64,000 nt of DNA from Ectocarpus siliculosus (Eukaryota; Sar; Phaeophyceae; Ectocarpales; Ectocarpaceae): NCBI GenBank assembly GCA_000310025.1, contig FN649758.1, positions 1,000,133-1,064,132 of the forward strand, read 5' to 3'. The notes below the pieces were generated by a model. That model searched no databases. It was not told where the DNA came from and saw only the letters and a program-made list of their open reading frames with translations. Positions 23,101 through 35,884 of the stretch are shown in pieces. Positions within the stretch are counted from its first letter, which is position 1. Each line of letters opens with the position of its first letter. A program made the translations under genes and the position numbers.

Positions 23101-23669
23101 ATGCTGCAGTTTTCCAATCGGCGAAGCGCCCAGCGTTGGGTCAGCTCGACGTCGGCAGCGAGCACGAGTTCCTCGACCTACCGGAATCCCCCCCTCAACT
23201 CAGTAGGAGAGGTAGCAAAAGGAATCGAGATTGCCATGGCAACCGAAGAGGACCCCACAGCCTTGGGTGGTTTGGAGACGAGACTCTTCCAACTGGTGTC
23301 GAAGAATGCGACCTCAGCGCAGTGGGCGGAATGGCTTCGAGCCCCCCTGGAGCACGCAGTTGCCGAGGGCGACAAGGACCTTGCGTTGGCCCTGCTGAAG
23401 GCCGGGGCGAACGGACGCGCAGGCTGGAAGGGTTGTGACGACCGCACTCTTCTCCAGGCGGCTGCCAAGGGAGGAGAGGAGGAGGTGGTACATGTTGCTC
23501 GACATTGAAGGCATGGAGGAATTGGACGCAGCCTCTGGCAAGGGCAGGACTGCACTCCACCTTGCAGCCGCTGGTGGGCACACCGATGCGGCGCTTGTGC
23601 TGATGCTCGCAGGTGCCAAAGTTCATTTAGTCGATGGCAAGGGGTCAATTGCCCTGCACTACGCCATCT

Positions 23670-26620
23670 GAGCGGGCTCCCACACAATCTTATATATGGA
23701 TTCACCTTTATAAAAGGGCAGGTTTGTTTAAGGCGTAGACAAAGGCGTAGACAAAACAAACCGAGGTTTATTGAAACAACTCGAATTGCCATACTGTTTA
23801 TATTGGGGTACCCGGAACGCATTGCGTACTGCGGGGCCCCCTCGGTCGAGAGGAGGAGTCGCATGTGTTACCATTCTGTTCAAGCCTTGTGTCCACAGAG
23901 TCTTAGCGTGCCAGAGAGAGAGTATCGCAGAGACAACTAGCGAGGTGGTCACAGAGAAGGCTTCTAGTGGTGTGTCAGCCTCTGGAGCTGACAGGAAGTG
24001 GAGTCTTTTCTTGCCTCCTCTTCCAGTTGGGAAATCGGGCTACCCGAGCTACAGCAGTCGTAACTGAGAACTCGGGGTCCCGAGATGTGACGAGAGCGGA
24101 GAGGAGAGCAAGGACGCCAGGCGCCGGCAGGCGTGGCATCTAGGGCGCAACACTGAGCGGTACGTGTGGTGATGTGATGACAATGTGGGATGATGTGGGA
24201 AGAGAGCAAAACCCACAATGTGTTTTGGTATGTCAAAAAGGAGAGACACAACCCCAACGGAGTGTTCTGCACGTTTGCAAGGGGAGAGAGATCCCGCTGC
24301 TGCTGGGTTGATCCGCTGCTGCTGGGTTGATTCGGTGGCGTACTCAGTCACCCATGTCGCACATGATTCAATGACTAAACACATCAACCGGGTTAGGTGG
24401 CCGAGGTTGGTGGGCCTGCTTCGACAGCGCTGGCTGTCACGGCTGTTGCCACCGTGTACGAAGAGTACGCAGTCATGTGGATGACATTCATACACTCGCA
24501 AATACAGCAGTTGTTCCGCATCGATGCGGGAGAGAAAATTAACTGTGGGTTCTGTGGCGTTACGTTCACCATGTTGAACGTGGTTTCAATACCGGCTCCG
24601 CATCTAACGAGTGTGTGGTGGCCACAGCCAAGCAAGACAATACCCACAAACTATTATTGTTTGGTGTCGATACGCGATGGAAGTACATATACGAATGCTG
24701 GATCACATGGTGCGCTGTAGACGAGTGTATCATATGGACTAATCTGGCTTCAGATATGCGTTGCAGTCGTTTTGAATAACATAGGGTCCTGTACACGAGT
24801 GTGTAGCACATAAGCTGGATTCAGATTTACGCTGCAGTCGATTAAAGCCAGAGATTGTGCAATTGCCAGCGAAGTATGTGGACACTACTTACAAAGTTAC
24901 AATAAATTGTTGGAGACTTGCCGTGAGAATCGAGGCCCGATTCGACGGAATCCGTTGAAGTCCTCCCAGAGTACATACAATTGTACTGAGAAAGTTGCTG
25001 GACAGCACCAAGCATACCTTGACGCCAGCACGTTGTTGATTTAATAGCGATCAGTCGATCGTGGTATGATCATGAGTATGCATACAACAAGTATTAAATG
25101 CCGGAACCACACACATCAATAGTGTGTGGCGGCCGTGGTGGTGGGCTTGTTTTCGCAACAGCGCTACTCACCAGGGTTGTTGCCTGTGTGGCGATTCACG
25201 CATGAATACATACATAGAGTATGAATGCCGGAACCACACACATCAATAGTGTGTGGCGGCCGTGGTTGGTGGGCTTGTTTTCGCAACAGCGCTACTTACC
25301 AGGGTTGTTGCCTGTGTGGCGATTCACGCATGAATACATACATAGAGTATGAATGCCGGAACCACACACATCAATAGTGTGTGGCGGCCGTGGTTGGTGG
25401 GCTTGTTTTTCGCAACAGCGCTACTTACCAGGGTTGTTGCCTATGGGCGATTCACGCATGAATACAGAAAGTGTAAATGCCGGAACCACACACATAAATA
25501 GTGTGTGGCGGCCGTCGTTGGTGGGCGTGTTTTCGCGACAGCGCTACTTACCAGGGTTGTTGCTTGTGGGCGATTCACGCATGAATACAGAAAGTGTAAA
25601 TGCCGGAACCACACACATAAGTAGTGTGTGGCGGCCATGGTGGTGGGCTTGTTTCGCGACAGCGCTACTCACCAGGTTTGTTGCCTGTGTGGCGATTCAC
25701 GCATCAATACAGGGAATATGAATGCCGGAACCACGCACATAAATAGTGTGTGGCGGCCGTGGTTGGTGGGCTTGTTTTTCCCAACAGCGCTACTTACCAG
25801 GGTTGTTGCCTATGGGCGATTCACGCATGAATAGAGAAAAGTGTAAATGCCGGAACCACACACATAAATAGTGTGTGGCGGCCGTGGTTGGTGGGCGTGT
25901 TTTCGCGACAGCGCTACTTACCAGGGTTGTTGCTTGTGGGCGATTCACGCATGAATACAGAAAGTGTAAATGCCGGAACCACACACATAAGTAGTGTGTG
26001 GCGGCCATGGTGGTGGGCTTGTTTCGCGACAGCGCTACTTACCAGGTTTGTTGCCTGTGTGGCGATTCACGCATCAATACAGGGAATATGAATGCCGGAA
26101 CCACGCACATAAATAGTGTGTGGCGGCCGTGGTTGGTGGGCTTGTTTTTCGCAACAGCGCTACTTACCAGGGTTGTTGCCTGTGGGCGATTCACGCATGA
26201 ATAGAGAAAAGTGTAAATGCCGGAACCACACACATCAATAGTGTGTGGCGGCCGTGGTTGGTGGGCTTGTTTGTCAACAGCGCTACTTACCAGGGTTGTT
26301 GCCTGTGTGGCGATTCACGCATGAATACAGAGTATGAATGCCGGAACCACAAACATCAATACTTTGTGGCGGCCGTGGTTGGTGGGCTTGTTTTCGCGAC
26401 AGCGCTACTTACCAGGGTTGTTGCCTGTGGGCGATTCACGCATGAAATCAGAGAGTACGAATGCCGGAACCACGCACATCAATAGTGTGTGGCGGCCGTG
26501 GTTGGTGGGCTTGTTTTCGCAACAGCGCTACTTACCAGGGTTGTTGCCTGTGTGGCGATTCACGCATGAAATCAGAGAGTATGCATGCCGGAACCACACA
26601 CATAAATAGTGTGTGGCGGC
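23670..26620. other. Unrelated insert replacing the middle of ankyrin copy 1
   Basis: The interval is absent from the paralogous block at 56-58 kb. I see no transposase or terminal repeats. It holds a 19-bp duplication (CCGCTGCTGCTGGGTTGA twice, 24,294-24,330), one diverged outlying minisatellite unit near 24,395-24,480, and the main minisatellite. Confidence 0.6.
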
Positions 26621-26625
26621 CAGAT
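25098..26625. repeat. Minisatellite, 13 units of 121-128 bp
   Basis: Units start with ATGCCGGAACCAC at 25098, 25225, 25353, 25477, 25600, 25722, 25847, 25970, 26092, 26217, 26338, 26461 and 26585. Each contains a short inverted repeat (CCACACAC, a 7-base loop, GTGTGTGG) followed by GGCGGCCGTGG, ACAGCGCTAC and GCGATTCACGCATGAATAC. Units 4-6 and 7-9 form a duplicated three-unit block of about 370 bp, a higher-order repeat. Confidence 0.95.
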
Positions 26626-27719
26626 ATGACACACCAGAGGTTATCGACACACTTGCTGAGGTCGGGGCCGATATCGAAGGGCAAAGCTTGGTTGTGATCT
26701 AATGTTCTGGACAGCAGCACCGGTTCAAGGATTAACGCCGCTTCACGTCGCCGCCTACATTGACGACACCTGCCCCAATATGCTCGCACTTCTACAGAAG
26801 GGAGCCAACGCTAACGCACGAGACGACGACGGGCGTGGGTCCCTTCTCCTGGTGTGCAATACCAAGGCGAGCTCGGTAGCTATGGCCGACCTTCTTCTGA
26901 GATGGGGCGCGGACGAGACGGCTGCCGACAACGATGGCAACACCGCTGCAGACCTCGTGAAAAGCGGTGCCGAGCCCAATAAGGGGCTGCAACGGCTATT
27001 GGCGAACGTTCCGGCAGACAGGGCCTGGCGTCGGAGGAGTATGGTGGTTATGTTGTGTGCCCAGAGTGGAGACGCGGCAATCGTGACCCTCTACTGATTC
27101 TGTCCTGCCCCGACTGGTCGGGCTGGAGGAAGAAACACTATTTCAAGCGATCGTGCGGCTTTTGTAACAAGACGCGAGAAAAGGTGGGGCCAATTACACT
27201 GTGGCGTATCGGTAACAGCCCGATCGAGTGCTTGTATATTTCCTAGGCTCGCAGAAGTTCCGTTCAGCCGTTCTTGTTCTGTTTGCTGGGCTAGCAGCCT
27301 CTTGGCGTGCAAAATTTCGGTCCGGTGAACAATGTCATGTCGTGCCCGACACCAACATTCGGTTGGTGAATCTCCTGTATATAGCTCTATTTTGTTTTTG
27401 TGTAGCACTCGTCGAAGCTTTTCTTCCCTTTTCTCGTCCCATTTTCCTGCTTCAGGAAGCTCTGACGTGCCCACTATGTTTGAGCAACAGACAATCGTTG
27501 AGCTCTTCAATGGCACCACAGCTGTTTTTCCGAGACTGCAGAGTGGGCCATGTATATGTACAGAGCGGCGGGGACGTATTGCCTGGGGCGCTATGCATGT
27601 TGTTGTGCAAACGGAAATGTTTAGGGATCGCCCTCGCGTTCATAGCCAATGTTCAATAGCTGCGCATGGATTGTATCCGGTGTCACATAAGCGGGGGAAC
27701 TGTACCGTCGTATTGTGTC

Positions 27720-28985
27720 ATGGGGGGGGAAATGAACGTGAAGCTGAACGCCACGATCCTCGTCGCAGTAAAAGCGGAGTGTAGCAGACGTTCGGGTTTG
27801 GCGGTTCGTGTTGCTAACTTTTTTTGCCTTTTACAAGCAGAAAATGAGGAAAAAATCGGCAATTCTTGTTTGTTTGCGTTTTAGCGTTTTCTGCGGATTC
27901 GGAGGTAAGTTCAGGGTTATTTGTTTTCTCGTTGTTAGGATTCGAGCGTTATTTCTTGTAATATTCGCTGTAGGACGGATTGAACTTCGTTGTATGAGAA
28001 GTGTTGCGGTAGAGGGTTAGGCCAATCGATATGCATTTTGTGCGCTGTTTCTTGCGGTGAAGATGTGCTGATGGAGGATCGGAGATTATTTGTGGGAGGT
28101 TTTGTAGCGAGGGGCTGTCAAGAAGATATGTTTGGGGAGATGTTGCAGCAGGGGAGCTATTAAGGAGTCCCATTTTCTCGATGTTGGAGAAACGGCTTAA
28201 TCGGTCAAAGTTTCCTCTGCCCTGTTTAAGCGCTGGGTGTTTTTACCTTGTGTCTGTTTCGCAGTAACCTGATATTGTTGTAAAGCAGATAAAGACTTTG
28301 GAGGAAGGGTAGGGCATAGTTTGGTAAGACATGGTTGAGGCCTACGTGCTTCCCCAGCTCATTTGAAATAGTTCAATGAGATGACTCATGGTTTTGTGTG
28401 AGGACCTGGGAAGTACTAGTTTACGGGTTTTCCCGGAGTTATCCGCCCCGAGTCTTTGTGATGTGACTACGATGTAATGTTGATCTTTGCTGAGTACTTT
28501 TCCGAGCATAGTGCTTTATTTCTGGCTGCTTGAGAATTTGCTGTTGCGACCTCATCTCGAGAGGGGTGATTGTTAGGGCTCTAGTTAATTTCCATGGTGG
28601 TTAAAGGAGGAAAAGTTGTGTGAAATTTGAATATTCCATAGGTCCGGAGGTGATATGATTAACCTGTGGGTATGAAAGATGGGTGGGTTCGGGTTTCTTG
28701 GTGATTTACCGGGCGATATGTACGCAGGGTGCGTAGATCGTATCTCGTACCGAGCAGGCGGGCAGTTTGTGTGAATTCGCTAGAGTGCGGATCTCCGAGA
28801 TCTCCGGGGGTTGCGGTGTATGTGTGTGATGGACTTGACACGCGAGTCTCCTCTTGGTCTCGCCCCTGCCTCTCACTCTTTTTTATTGTTCAAGAAACTT
28901 GAGTCACTCCTTTGTGCAGAAACGCTCTCGACAACAGCCCGCAACGCAGAACACGCGCCGACACCGTCGTTGCCTGAACTACCGT
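27720..28985. other. T/G-rich segment private to duplication copy 1
   Basis: About 1.2 kb with strong strand asymmetry (the plus strand rich in T and G) has no counterpart in copy 2. No coding domain or terminal repeat is recognised. It may be an old retroelement fragment whose coding strand is the minus strand. Confidence 0.35.
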
Positions 28986-30620
28986 TTTGTGTACCCTCTT
29001 GTCTGTCTGCCTGAGCCTGCCTATGTTGGCCTCAAGCCATAGCGACATTACACAATTTTCTTCCGTGAGTTACTGTACTTCTGCGGCAACAGTGAGGAAG
29101 TTTTCAGGCCGCCTTCGAACCACACGAGTCCCCGAGCGCTCTGTGCATTTTTTTGTTTTTCTTTCTCGGCTTCCGTTGAGGCATGAGCGCATGAGATCTT
29201 CGAGAATGGCCCACGGGAAATTGACTCCCAGTATTTAGGTTTCGGTTCATGGAGTGGTTTGCTCTAATTGAAGACGTACGTATGTGATATTCTCAAAAAC
29301 GCAATACTCTCGATCTGACCAATGACACACATCGACGAATACATAGAAGTTCAAGCGTCCAGAATGCGGGTGCCTCGACATGTGTCTCGAATTTCTTGGT
29401 CGATAATTTCGACAAAAAACGGGGCATCATGCCAATGCACGCGGCTTCTATTGGCGTACTCACTCCACGGAGTGTTGTGACACCAGATATGTTGAAAGCC
29501 ATCACGGACGGGCGCAGCTGTTCTCGAACATGTCGACCGAAGATTTGAACAATCGTAGTGTTGCAGGTCCTGGTCGTGTGTGGGGATCGTGGGTGATCGT
29601 TTCGACGGACACTCACACCACTACGCAGGAGATTCGTATCAGTCGGTTGGCTTCCAACGCCTGCAATCAATACCGGACGCCGTAGCCAGATTGGTGAAGC
29701 GCCGAATACTCGGGAATTTGCGCGCCTCGTCATGGACCAATTACGGCCTTTGACCTTGTGAGGGACTCAAGTGTTTCCGGCGTGTCGTTAATTCCCAGAA
29801 TCCCAGCCCAGTGATTTATGTCAATAATCCATGATCCGTGTACATGACAACACGCCCATTTTGGCGGGAGAGCGTGCTGCCTTCGGGTTATAAGGTGTGC
29901 GACGTGTGCCGAAGCAGAGAAGGGTCAATCCCTTGCACAGGCACGGAAGTGCATGGGGAGAAAATCACGACCCCCCCCATGGTCGATGGGAGGTACAGGC
30001 ACACTCCGTACGAACATTTGACAGCGACCTGAATTGGTTGTTCCCCCAACTTGTCGGCTATGTCAATCCTCTTTGTGTTTTGAGCATTCTGTCAAGCCGG
30101 CGGGGACGCACCATCAACCTTTTGTGTTAGATCACGCTGTCTTGTCCGCCGGTGTCGACAGTTTCACCCCTGCATTGCGGCGTTCCCAGTATGCATATAG
30201 GTGATGTACATGATGACACTCCGTCCGTCTAAGTGTGTGCGTGTAGAGAGGGGGCACTTGTTCCCTCGGAAACCCTCGACCCCTCCACATGAATGCCGCC
30301 GTTGGGGCTAGCGTTCTACACAGAGGAACGGAGGTGGTCATGGCATGTACGAGCCTCTGCGTCGAGGAATACTCCGCCTACATAGATGAACCACGACAAA
30401 TAACGAAAAAATACAGCCCCACCTGGCAACGAGTCAACAAGGAGCAAATACCAGCATGCACAGCAGTGACACTCGATGTATCAGCGGTTATTGTGTCCAT
30501 AACCCCCCGCGATGTGACAGCAACAGCCAGTCAACAACTGCGGATACCAAATGCACGGCAGTGACGCCCAATGTGATGGCATTTCTTTTTTATCATTTTC
30601 CCGAAGCAAGGTATTTCAAG

Positions 30621-33600
30621 TGCCACGCGCCTCCACATGGAGGAAGACTCGACGAAGACGAATCACCAGGGGGGCAGAAATGATCGCAGGCTCCACGCAC
30701 TCCCTCGTGGTCGTCAACCGTGCCGACACCTCCTCTCGTGAAGATCGTGAGCGAGCCCAACATGAGGTCCGGAATCGAGGCCGCCGATTATGGGCGAGAG
30801 CTTCAGAAGGCGAGCCCTACCTAGGTTTGTAATGTCGTAGCTTGATGCGGGAAACGCTGGGGGTGTTTCGTAGCCGCCAACTTTGACTTTGTGTGCATGG
30901 AATGTTGGCGTTGGAACGCACACGTTGATGTGATTGATGTCCGTCTCGCACTCGGCTGTGGAAATGCTTCCAACCAATCTATTAGGCCGTATCAGGGAAG
31001 CCTCAACCCTCGGAATTCGCCCTACCGTATCACAGTGTTTGACCTCCAACAAAACAAGAGAACATGTTTGAGTCCCCCCCTCTCGCCCACATCACGGCGA
31101 AGGTGCAGGCGCCTCAACGTCCGCTGATATCACTGCCGATGTCTCCACATTTCCTTCTGACCTAGTGCTCGGTTGCTCATAAAAATCCCGTCTTGGACTC
31201 TTGCCCTCCGCCAGGTGCTGCGGTATCTGGGCGTGCCGGACGGAAACAGGGCGGAGGGGTTCATTCGCCTCAACGAGAATGTCAACCTCAGGCCCAAGGG
31301 CGAAACATGCCTCAGTACCATGTATCTTGCTGCCGTAATGCACACGCAGAGAATGCACGCACGTCTTGTTGCAGGATTGCGTGAGGTCATTCGTCCGACG
31401 GCCCCAGCGAGAAAGTTGCTGTTGGAAGCGGTCACCGTAGTAGCTCTTCAAGAAATGGAACTCCCTCTATCGTCAAGAGGGGGGGACGGGAGCGGTGGGC
31501 GGGCGGTGACTTTCGAAGGTGAAACTGACACGCCGAAGCTGCAGCGGTTGTTAACACCCTCCGGTTCTTGTGAGGAGATCGCGCTTTCAGGTAGCTCAAG
31601 CCGACGCTGCAGACGGGGCGCAGCGGAAGCAGGAAGGCTTCTCCATTACAGCGAAATTATCTGTTGTTATCTTTAGCTAGCTTGCCAGCGGTACTACTGC
31701 TGCATCAAGTACGAGTGTTGAAGACGTTTTTCGCGCTTGTGAGCCACCACATGTTCGCTGTTGTGCAGGTGGAGATCAAGAACCTCCACTCCTTCCGAGC
31801 GGTGCAAGAGTTGGTGGACTGTGAGATCATGAGGTAGTCCAGGTACCCACTTTATGAATGTTTTGGCTTCGCACAAAAGGTTTCGACGATTCTTCTACTC
31901 TCGAGCACTCCGGAAAAGACGTGCCGGCATATTCCCGCTCTCGCCTCAACATTAGTTTCTCGCTGTTTACTGTTTTCTTGAACAAGCTGAGCGTTTGGGC
32001 GAGGGTCCTGCCCGACTCCAGATAACTCCGTGCGGACCAGCCAGCCTCACACATTCTCGAGTGGAAGCTGCTCTCCTGTGCACTAGCTGTTCGATTTCCG
32101 GAGAGTTCAGCGTAGGTCTGACAAGCTTGAGACAACAGATCTTAGTTCCTCCGTACCATGGTGTAAAACGACTGCAGGTAGCAGTCGTAGAGATGTAAAT
32201 ACCCAGGTTGATTTTCTAACTTTGATACTCCACCTTTTGTGTGTTTCCTTCGGTACTGGCTTTCTTTGCCACAGGTGTTACGAGACAAATGAGGTCATCC
32301 GGCAGGAGACGATATTGTCGGTCGAGAAGAAGAGAGCGGCCCAGATCATGCGCATCAAGGCGGGTAAGATAGCCTGACATTCGCACCAGCAAGCATCATC
32401 GACAAGGTGCTCGCTTTCGGCCGAGGGTATCACCCGCGCCCAAAAGCTATTCGCATGTCTTCAGTGTTCCGCAAGCACCATCGACCACCCTGTGTCATAC
32501 AAAACAAACCAACAAGACGCGTAAGTTTCTCGGTTGAAGGCAGTAGGCCAGTCTTGTCTTGGCCTTCTTATTCGTGCTAGTGCCGCTCCGCACAAGTGCG
32601 GTCTCGAAAACTGTCACCAATGCCGTCTCGAGGGTTGTTTTGATTCGATGCCCCCGAAAAGCTGAGCCGTTGCCTGTTTTCTTTTGCGTACATGATTGAA
32701 CGACTCCAAGAGCTGTGGAACAATGACAGCAACCGCTCACGAACGTTGACGCTCTACAGTAGAGACATGAATACCGGCATCCTGTTCTTCGGCCAGATCC
32801 ATCCCTCCACCCGGTACGCACCCTCCCGTCCACACGGACTCTACGCCCTGTCGTGCGGGTCAACTTGTGATCCTCCAGGCGAAACGGGCTACCGCTACTT
32901 CCCCGAGCCAGACATCCCACCGCTCGCGCTGCCGGCGGAGTTACTACAGAAATGGCGTTCCGAGCTCTGCGAGTCGCCCGGTACGTCCCTTTCCTCCCCG
33001 CACACAAGCGCAGCAGCGGGCGTTGTGCGGACACCTTGATGGCGAAATGGGGCCGAATAGTCGTTGTCCAGGGTAGAGGTGTAAGCCGGGCTGTACGGTG
33101 GTTCAAGCGTCTTGCCTGTGTGAACTCGAATCTTCAACACTGTACCTCCTTCTCCGCCCTCCTCTCACGCCTTCATATGTACTGCACACCGGGTAGTAGG
33201 GAGGCAACTAGCTCTGGCTGGCACAAGTGTATCCATGCCGGAACAAGCGGATGGCAGTTTTTTTTGTTTGCACGGAGTGTGGCAAACATGACGAAGGGGT
33301 CCATAATGTTAATGTTGGGAGGTTTCTTCAAGACCTCGAGGGTATCAAGGCCGGTTCGAGCAAACAACGGAAGAGGTGAGCCGCCCATGCACCCAACACA
33401 TCACGCTCCACTCCCTGTTCGCTAATACACCCATTCTCGTCATGTCCGATATTCGGGTACTGGGGCGGGGGGGAAGCGGGTTCTCTCACTGCTTCTCGAC
33501 AGTCGGAAAGAGGGAGAGGTACCAGTCGGAGCTCGGGCTGTCGGAAGAGGACGCTGCCGCTCTGTCGGACGAGCGGTCCGTGGCGTTCTACTTCGAGGAG

Positions 33601-33674
33601 GCGGTAGGGGCGGGGTCGGACCCCGGGGAGTTTTGCAAGTGGCTCATCGGGGACATCACCGGTTCCCTCAACAG
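30621..33674 (+). pseudogene. gatB: GatB-like gene (Asp/Glu-tRNA amidotransferase subunit B), internal exons
   Basis: Exons read by phase and family motifs: 30621-30809 (HMEED, then [17 protein letters not shown]), 31215-31334 (RYLGVPDGN, NLRPKGET), 31769-31833 (VEIKNLHSFRAVQ), 32275-32363 (QETI), 32879-32980 (YRYFPEPDIPPL) and 33503-33674 (YFEEAVGAGSDP). GatB transamidates Glu-tRNA(Gln) with GatA/GatC in mitochondria and plastids. The 30621-30809 exon has indels: one extra base before PLVKIVSEP, shared with copy 2, and another upstream. Its donor is GC instead of GT. The exon ending at 31,334 carries a few residues beyond the family norm. No N-terminal catalytic exons were found upstream. 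Later exons lie at 53,686-54,505. Confidence 0.8.
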
Positions 33675-33944
33675 GTGGAGAAATGTTTCCTCCGTATGTC
33701 GCAGGATGGGTGCAGCTGTTCCGGTGTTTCGCAAAAGTGCAGGTGAACGCACCAGGTAGCTTTTATGATCGCATTGCCCCACATCCAAGAGGGTGTTGTC
33801 GAAACCGGACCGACAAGTGGAAGGAAATCTAGCTCTCCACGAGACCGTTCTAAAAGCACCTTTTCGGTAGTTGGCTCGAGTTGTGTCGGGCTTGTCTGTG
33901 CAATGTTCGATTTGTAGGCCTTGTTTGAGGGGCATATTCAGGCT

Positions 33945-34222
33945 TCTAGCCGATATTCGCTAACGTTTGGGGGGTTATCATGTCACCAATCGCCCCCCCT
34001 CCGCGCGCGCTCCCTCACGGCCATCTCCATGGCGTACAATGACTTGGGTCTCTCTGACAAAGGTTTTTCGCTACTACGTACGTTTTGTCCCTCTTCACTT
34101 TCTTGTGCCACATGCATGCGATGTCAACTCAAGATCTACCCTGATTCACACACCTTCACGGGCTCGCCCTTTGATGCTGACCCTTGCGTCGTGTTGTGTG
34201 GGTTTTGTCTTCCCGTACCTCA
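33945..34222 (+). repeat. Left copy of a diverged ~285-bp direct repeat (GatB intron end)
   Basis: From CTAGCCGATATTCGC through GCTCCCTCACGGCCA and TTGTCTTCCCGTACCT to the splice-acceptor region, this sequence matches 53,408-53,689 at a level I judge near 75-80 percent. In this left copy homology stops just after the acceptor and the GatB exon is replaced by transposon-like sequence. Confidence 0.75.
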
Positions 34223-34997
34223 GCAAGCGCATGTACTGCAAGAGGTCTCCGAGAGTGTCCTCCAGTAGAGACGCTGCCCGCTTGGCGGTGACCCCTACTC
34301 GCTTCTGTTCCTCGGTGGTAAGCGTGAGGTACGCGTCCACCGCCGGGGAGGGGGAATGGGTTGCCCAACCCCGACGTGGGGTTCCAGTCGTCCCCTCTGC
34401 CCAGCAGCTCCTTCTACGCTGTTTTCAACTTAGAAAAAAACATCTTGCGGAGCGACTCGGCAGCGTATCGCGACTTCGTGCACTAGCTTCGTCCCCTTCC
34501 CCTTGCGAATCTAGAAACTAGTCGACCACATCTAGTGCAAGCGCTCGCCCATCCCCCGGTGTCCGTCCGAATACGAAAGTAGAAACAGGTCGAAGGATAC
34601 CGGCTACTCTCTGCTTGCGGATTTCGCCGGCGCGTCCGCGCATGGTGGCCTCCACGTGCGATCGGCGCGCTCGTAGCTTAGTCCGGTCGATAACGACGGA
34701 TATCCCCGGCTGGAGGCTTGGGGAGGGCGCGGTACAGGGCGGTCGAGCCCTACACTCCCTACAAAAGTTGAATTGGGCAACATTCTCCTGGTTGCAGTTA
34801 AAGCACCGTGGGAATAGAACCTGGGCTCGGACGAAGGCGGCCCCATCAGCGTATCCATTCTCGGCATTAGATGGGGTGGAGTCCAGCAGGGAGATAAATT
34901 CCCCGTCGCTTCGCGCTTTGGCGGCCTCCGTGCTTCCCGCCGCGCGCGTTCCGCTCGCGCACGCACTACTAGCCCCCGATCCACCCGTAAGGTCCAC
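34150..34997 (-). pseudogene. Transposon relic, possibly tyrosine-recombinase type
   Basis: Minus-strand frames contain a four-Cys zinc ribbon (CFNCNQ...FCRECRA), then VFGRTPGDGRALALDVVD, and after interruptions a helical segment (VDAYLTLTTEEQKRVGV, LLEDTLGDLLQYMR). This order resembles repeated algal proteins with a recombinase core-binding-like domain. That assignment is from memory of the family pattern and is weak. Stops and frameshifts break the frame, so it is a relic. Confidence 0.35.
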
Positions 34998-35215
34998 CGG
35001 CCGCGGGCTCGCCCGCTGCGAACGCGCTGGCGCTGCTTGCTATGGGAGCCCAGCTCCTGCTCCCGCTACCGCTGGGGGGTCCACCTAGACCTCCTGAGTT
35101 CCGTGCAGGAGGACGTAGTTTCCCGACTCCAGAACAATGCCGTGGTGGTGGATGAGGCCCACCGTGTTCGCGACCACCACCTTTATGGCCGCCTTCCTTC
35201 GGAACACCGGCGATC

Positions 35216-35713
35216 CTACATTCGTGACTGTTTCACTTTTTCCGCTTCGCGGAGTACCTCCATAAACTTATTTGCGCCGGGCGCGGGGGGCAGCGACGTC
35301 ACTATGGGTCTCGCCTGGAGGACGGCGAAGGAGCGGTCCCCCACGTCCGTTGTTTGGCCATCCAGCCAGATGATCCTTTCTTTTTTTACGTCTAGTGAGG
35401 TTGCTGCCCCCAGGTTCCCCGCCGCGCTATCGCACGGCAGGGCCGTCCGCGGCGTGCAGGCGGTCACAACGCGCGCCGACGCACGGAAGGGCAGGCGCTG
35501 ACCCGACGCCCCGGCGCCGGGCGCCGTCGCCGACGGCGCTGGTTCTGTGGCTGGCACGGGCGCTGCGCCTGGTGCAGGAGCTGGGGCTGGCGCGGGCAAT
35601 GGTGCAGGGGGTGACGGTTTCATCCTCGTACTCGGCGTCTCTCGATTTGTTTCTTTCCCGGTTTCGTCTCCTGTCCAAAGGTAGCGAGAAAACCATGACA
35701 TGGCTGTATGCAA
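35216..35713 (-). other. Unrecognised open frame with Pro/Ala repeats
   Basis: This 165-codon frame has a Pro-Ala-rich tract and ends LREAEKVKQSRM. No family is recognised. It lies just upstream, on the minus strand, of the transposon relic and may belong to it. Confidence 0.25.
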
Positions 35714-35884
35714 ATATCAACATGCTGTCAGGGCCGACGCCTACCTCCATTATTCGTGCCGAATTTGGAACCGTCTGTTGCCCAATTAGACTCATCGAAT
35801 TCTTGCAGACAGATGGATTCGTGCTACCAATGTTGACAAGATGTGTTCCCGGTTTGCGTTTTCGATGCATTTTCCTACCTGATA

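Larger units (their letters stand above)
23236..27097 (+). pseudogene. Ankyrin-repeat gene copy 1, broken
   Basis: From ATGGCAACCGAAGAGGAC the reading frame matches the intact copy at 56,337 (ATSAQWAEWLRAPLEHAV, TLLQAAA). A 2-base loss near 23,492 shifts the frame. Similarity resumes (LDIEGMEELDAA, ALHLAAAGGHT) until a TGA at 23,669, where homology stops. About 2.9 kb of unrelated sequence follows, and the ankyrin C-terminal part resumes around 26,640 (LHVAAY, LLQKGANANARDDDG, WRRRSMVVML). About 400 bp of repeats present in copy 2 are missing. The family's terminal motif (LVGLEEETLFQAIVR) is encoded but out of frame near 27,110-27,160. Confidence 0.85.
23100..31175 (+). repeat. Segmental duplication, copy 1
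   Basis: This block matches 56,225-60,718 in the same orientation, covering the ankyrin gene, its 3' flank and a GatB-like exon. Copy 1 is longer because of two private segments (about 23,670-26,620 and about 27,720-28,985). The match ends abruptly near GTTGCTCATA at about 31,175. Confidence 0.8.

Noticed and set aside
25098-26625. Possible CRISPR-like array or repeat-encoded protein
   Set aside because: The repeats are head-to-tail 121-128-bp units without unique spacers, in eukaryotic DNA. The repetitive frames simply follow from the unit.
29293-29733. Minus-strand 146-codon frame
   Set aside because: The duplicated copy near 58.9-59.2 kb does not keep the frame or protein sequence, so it is not under coding constraint.
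31173-31676. 167-codon plus-strand frame as a separate gene
   Set aside because: Only 31,215-31,334 matches GatB; the rest is intron read-through.
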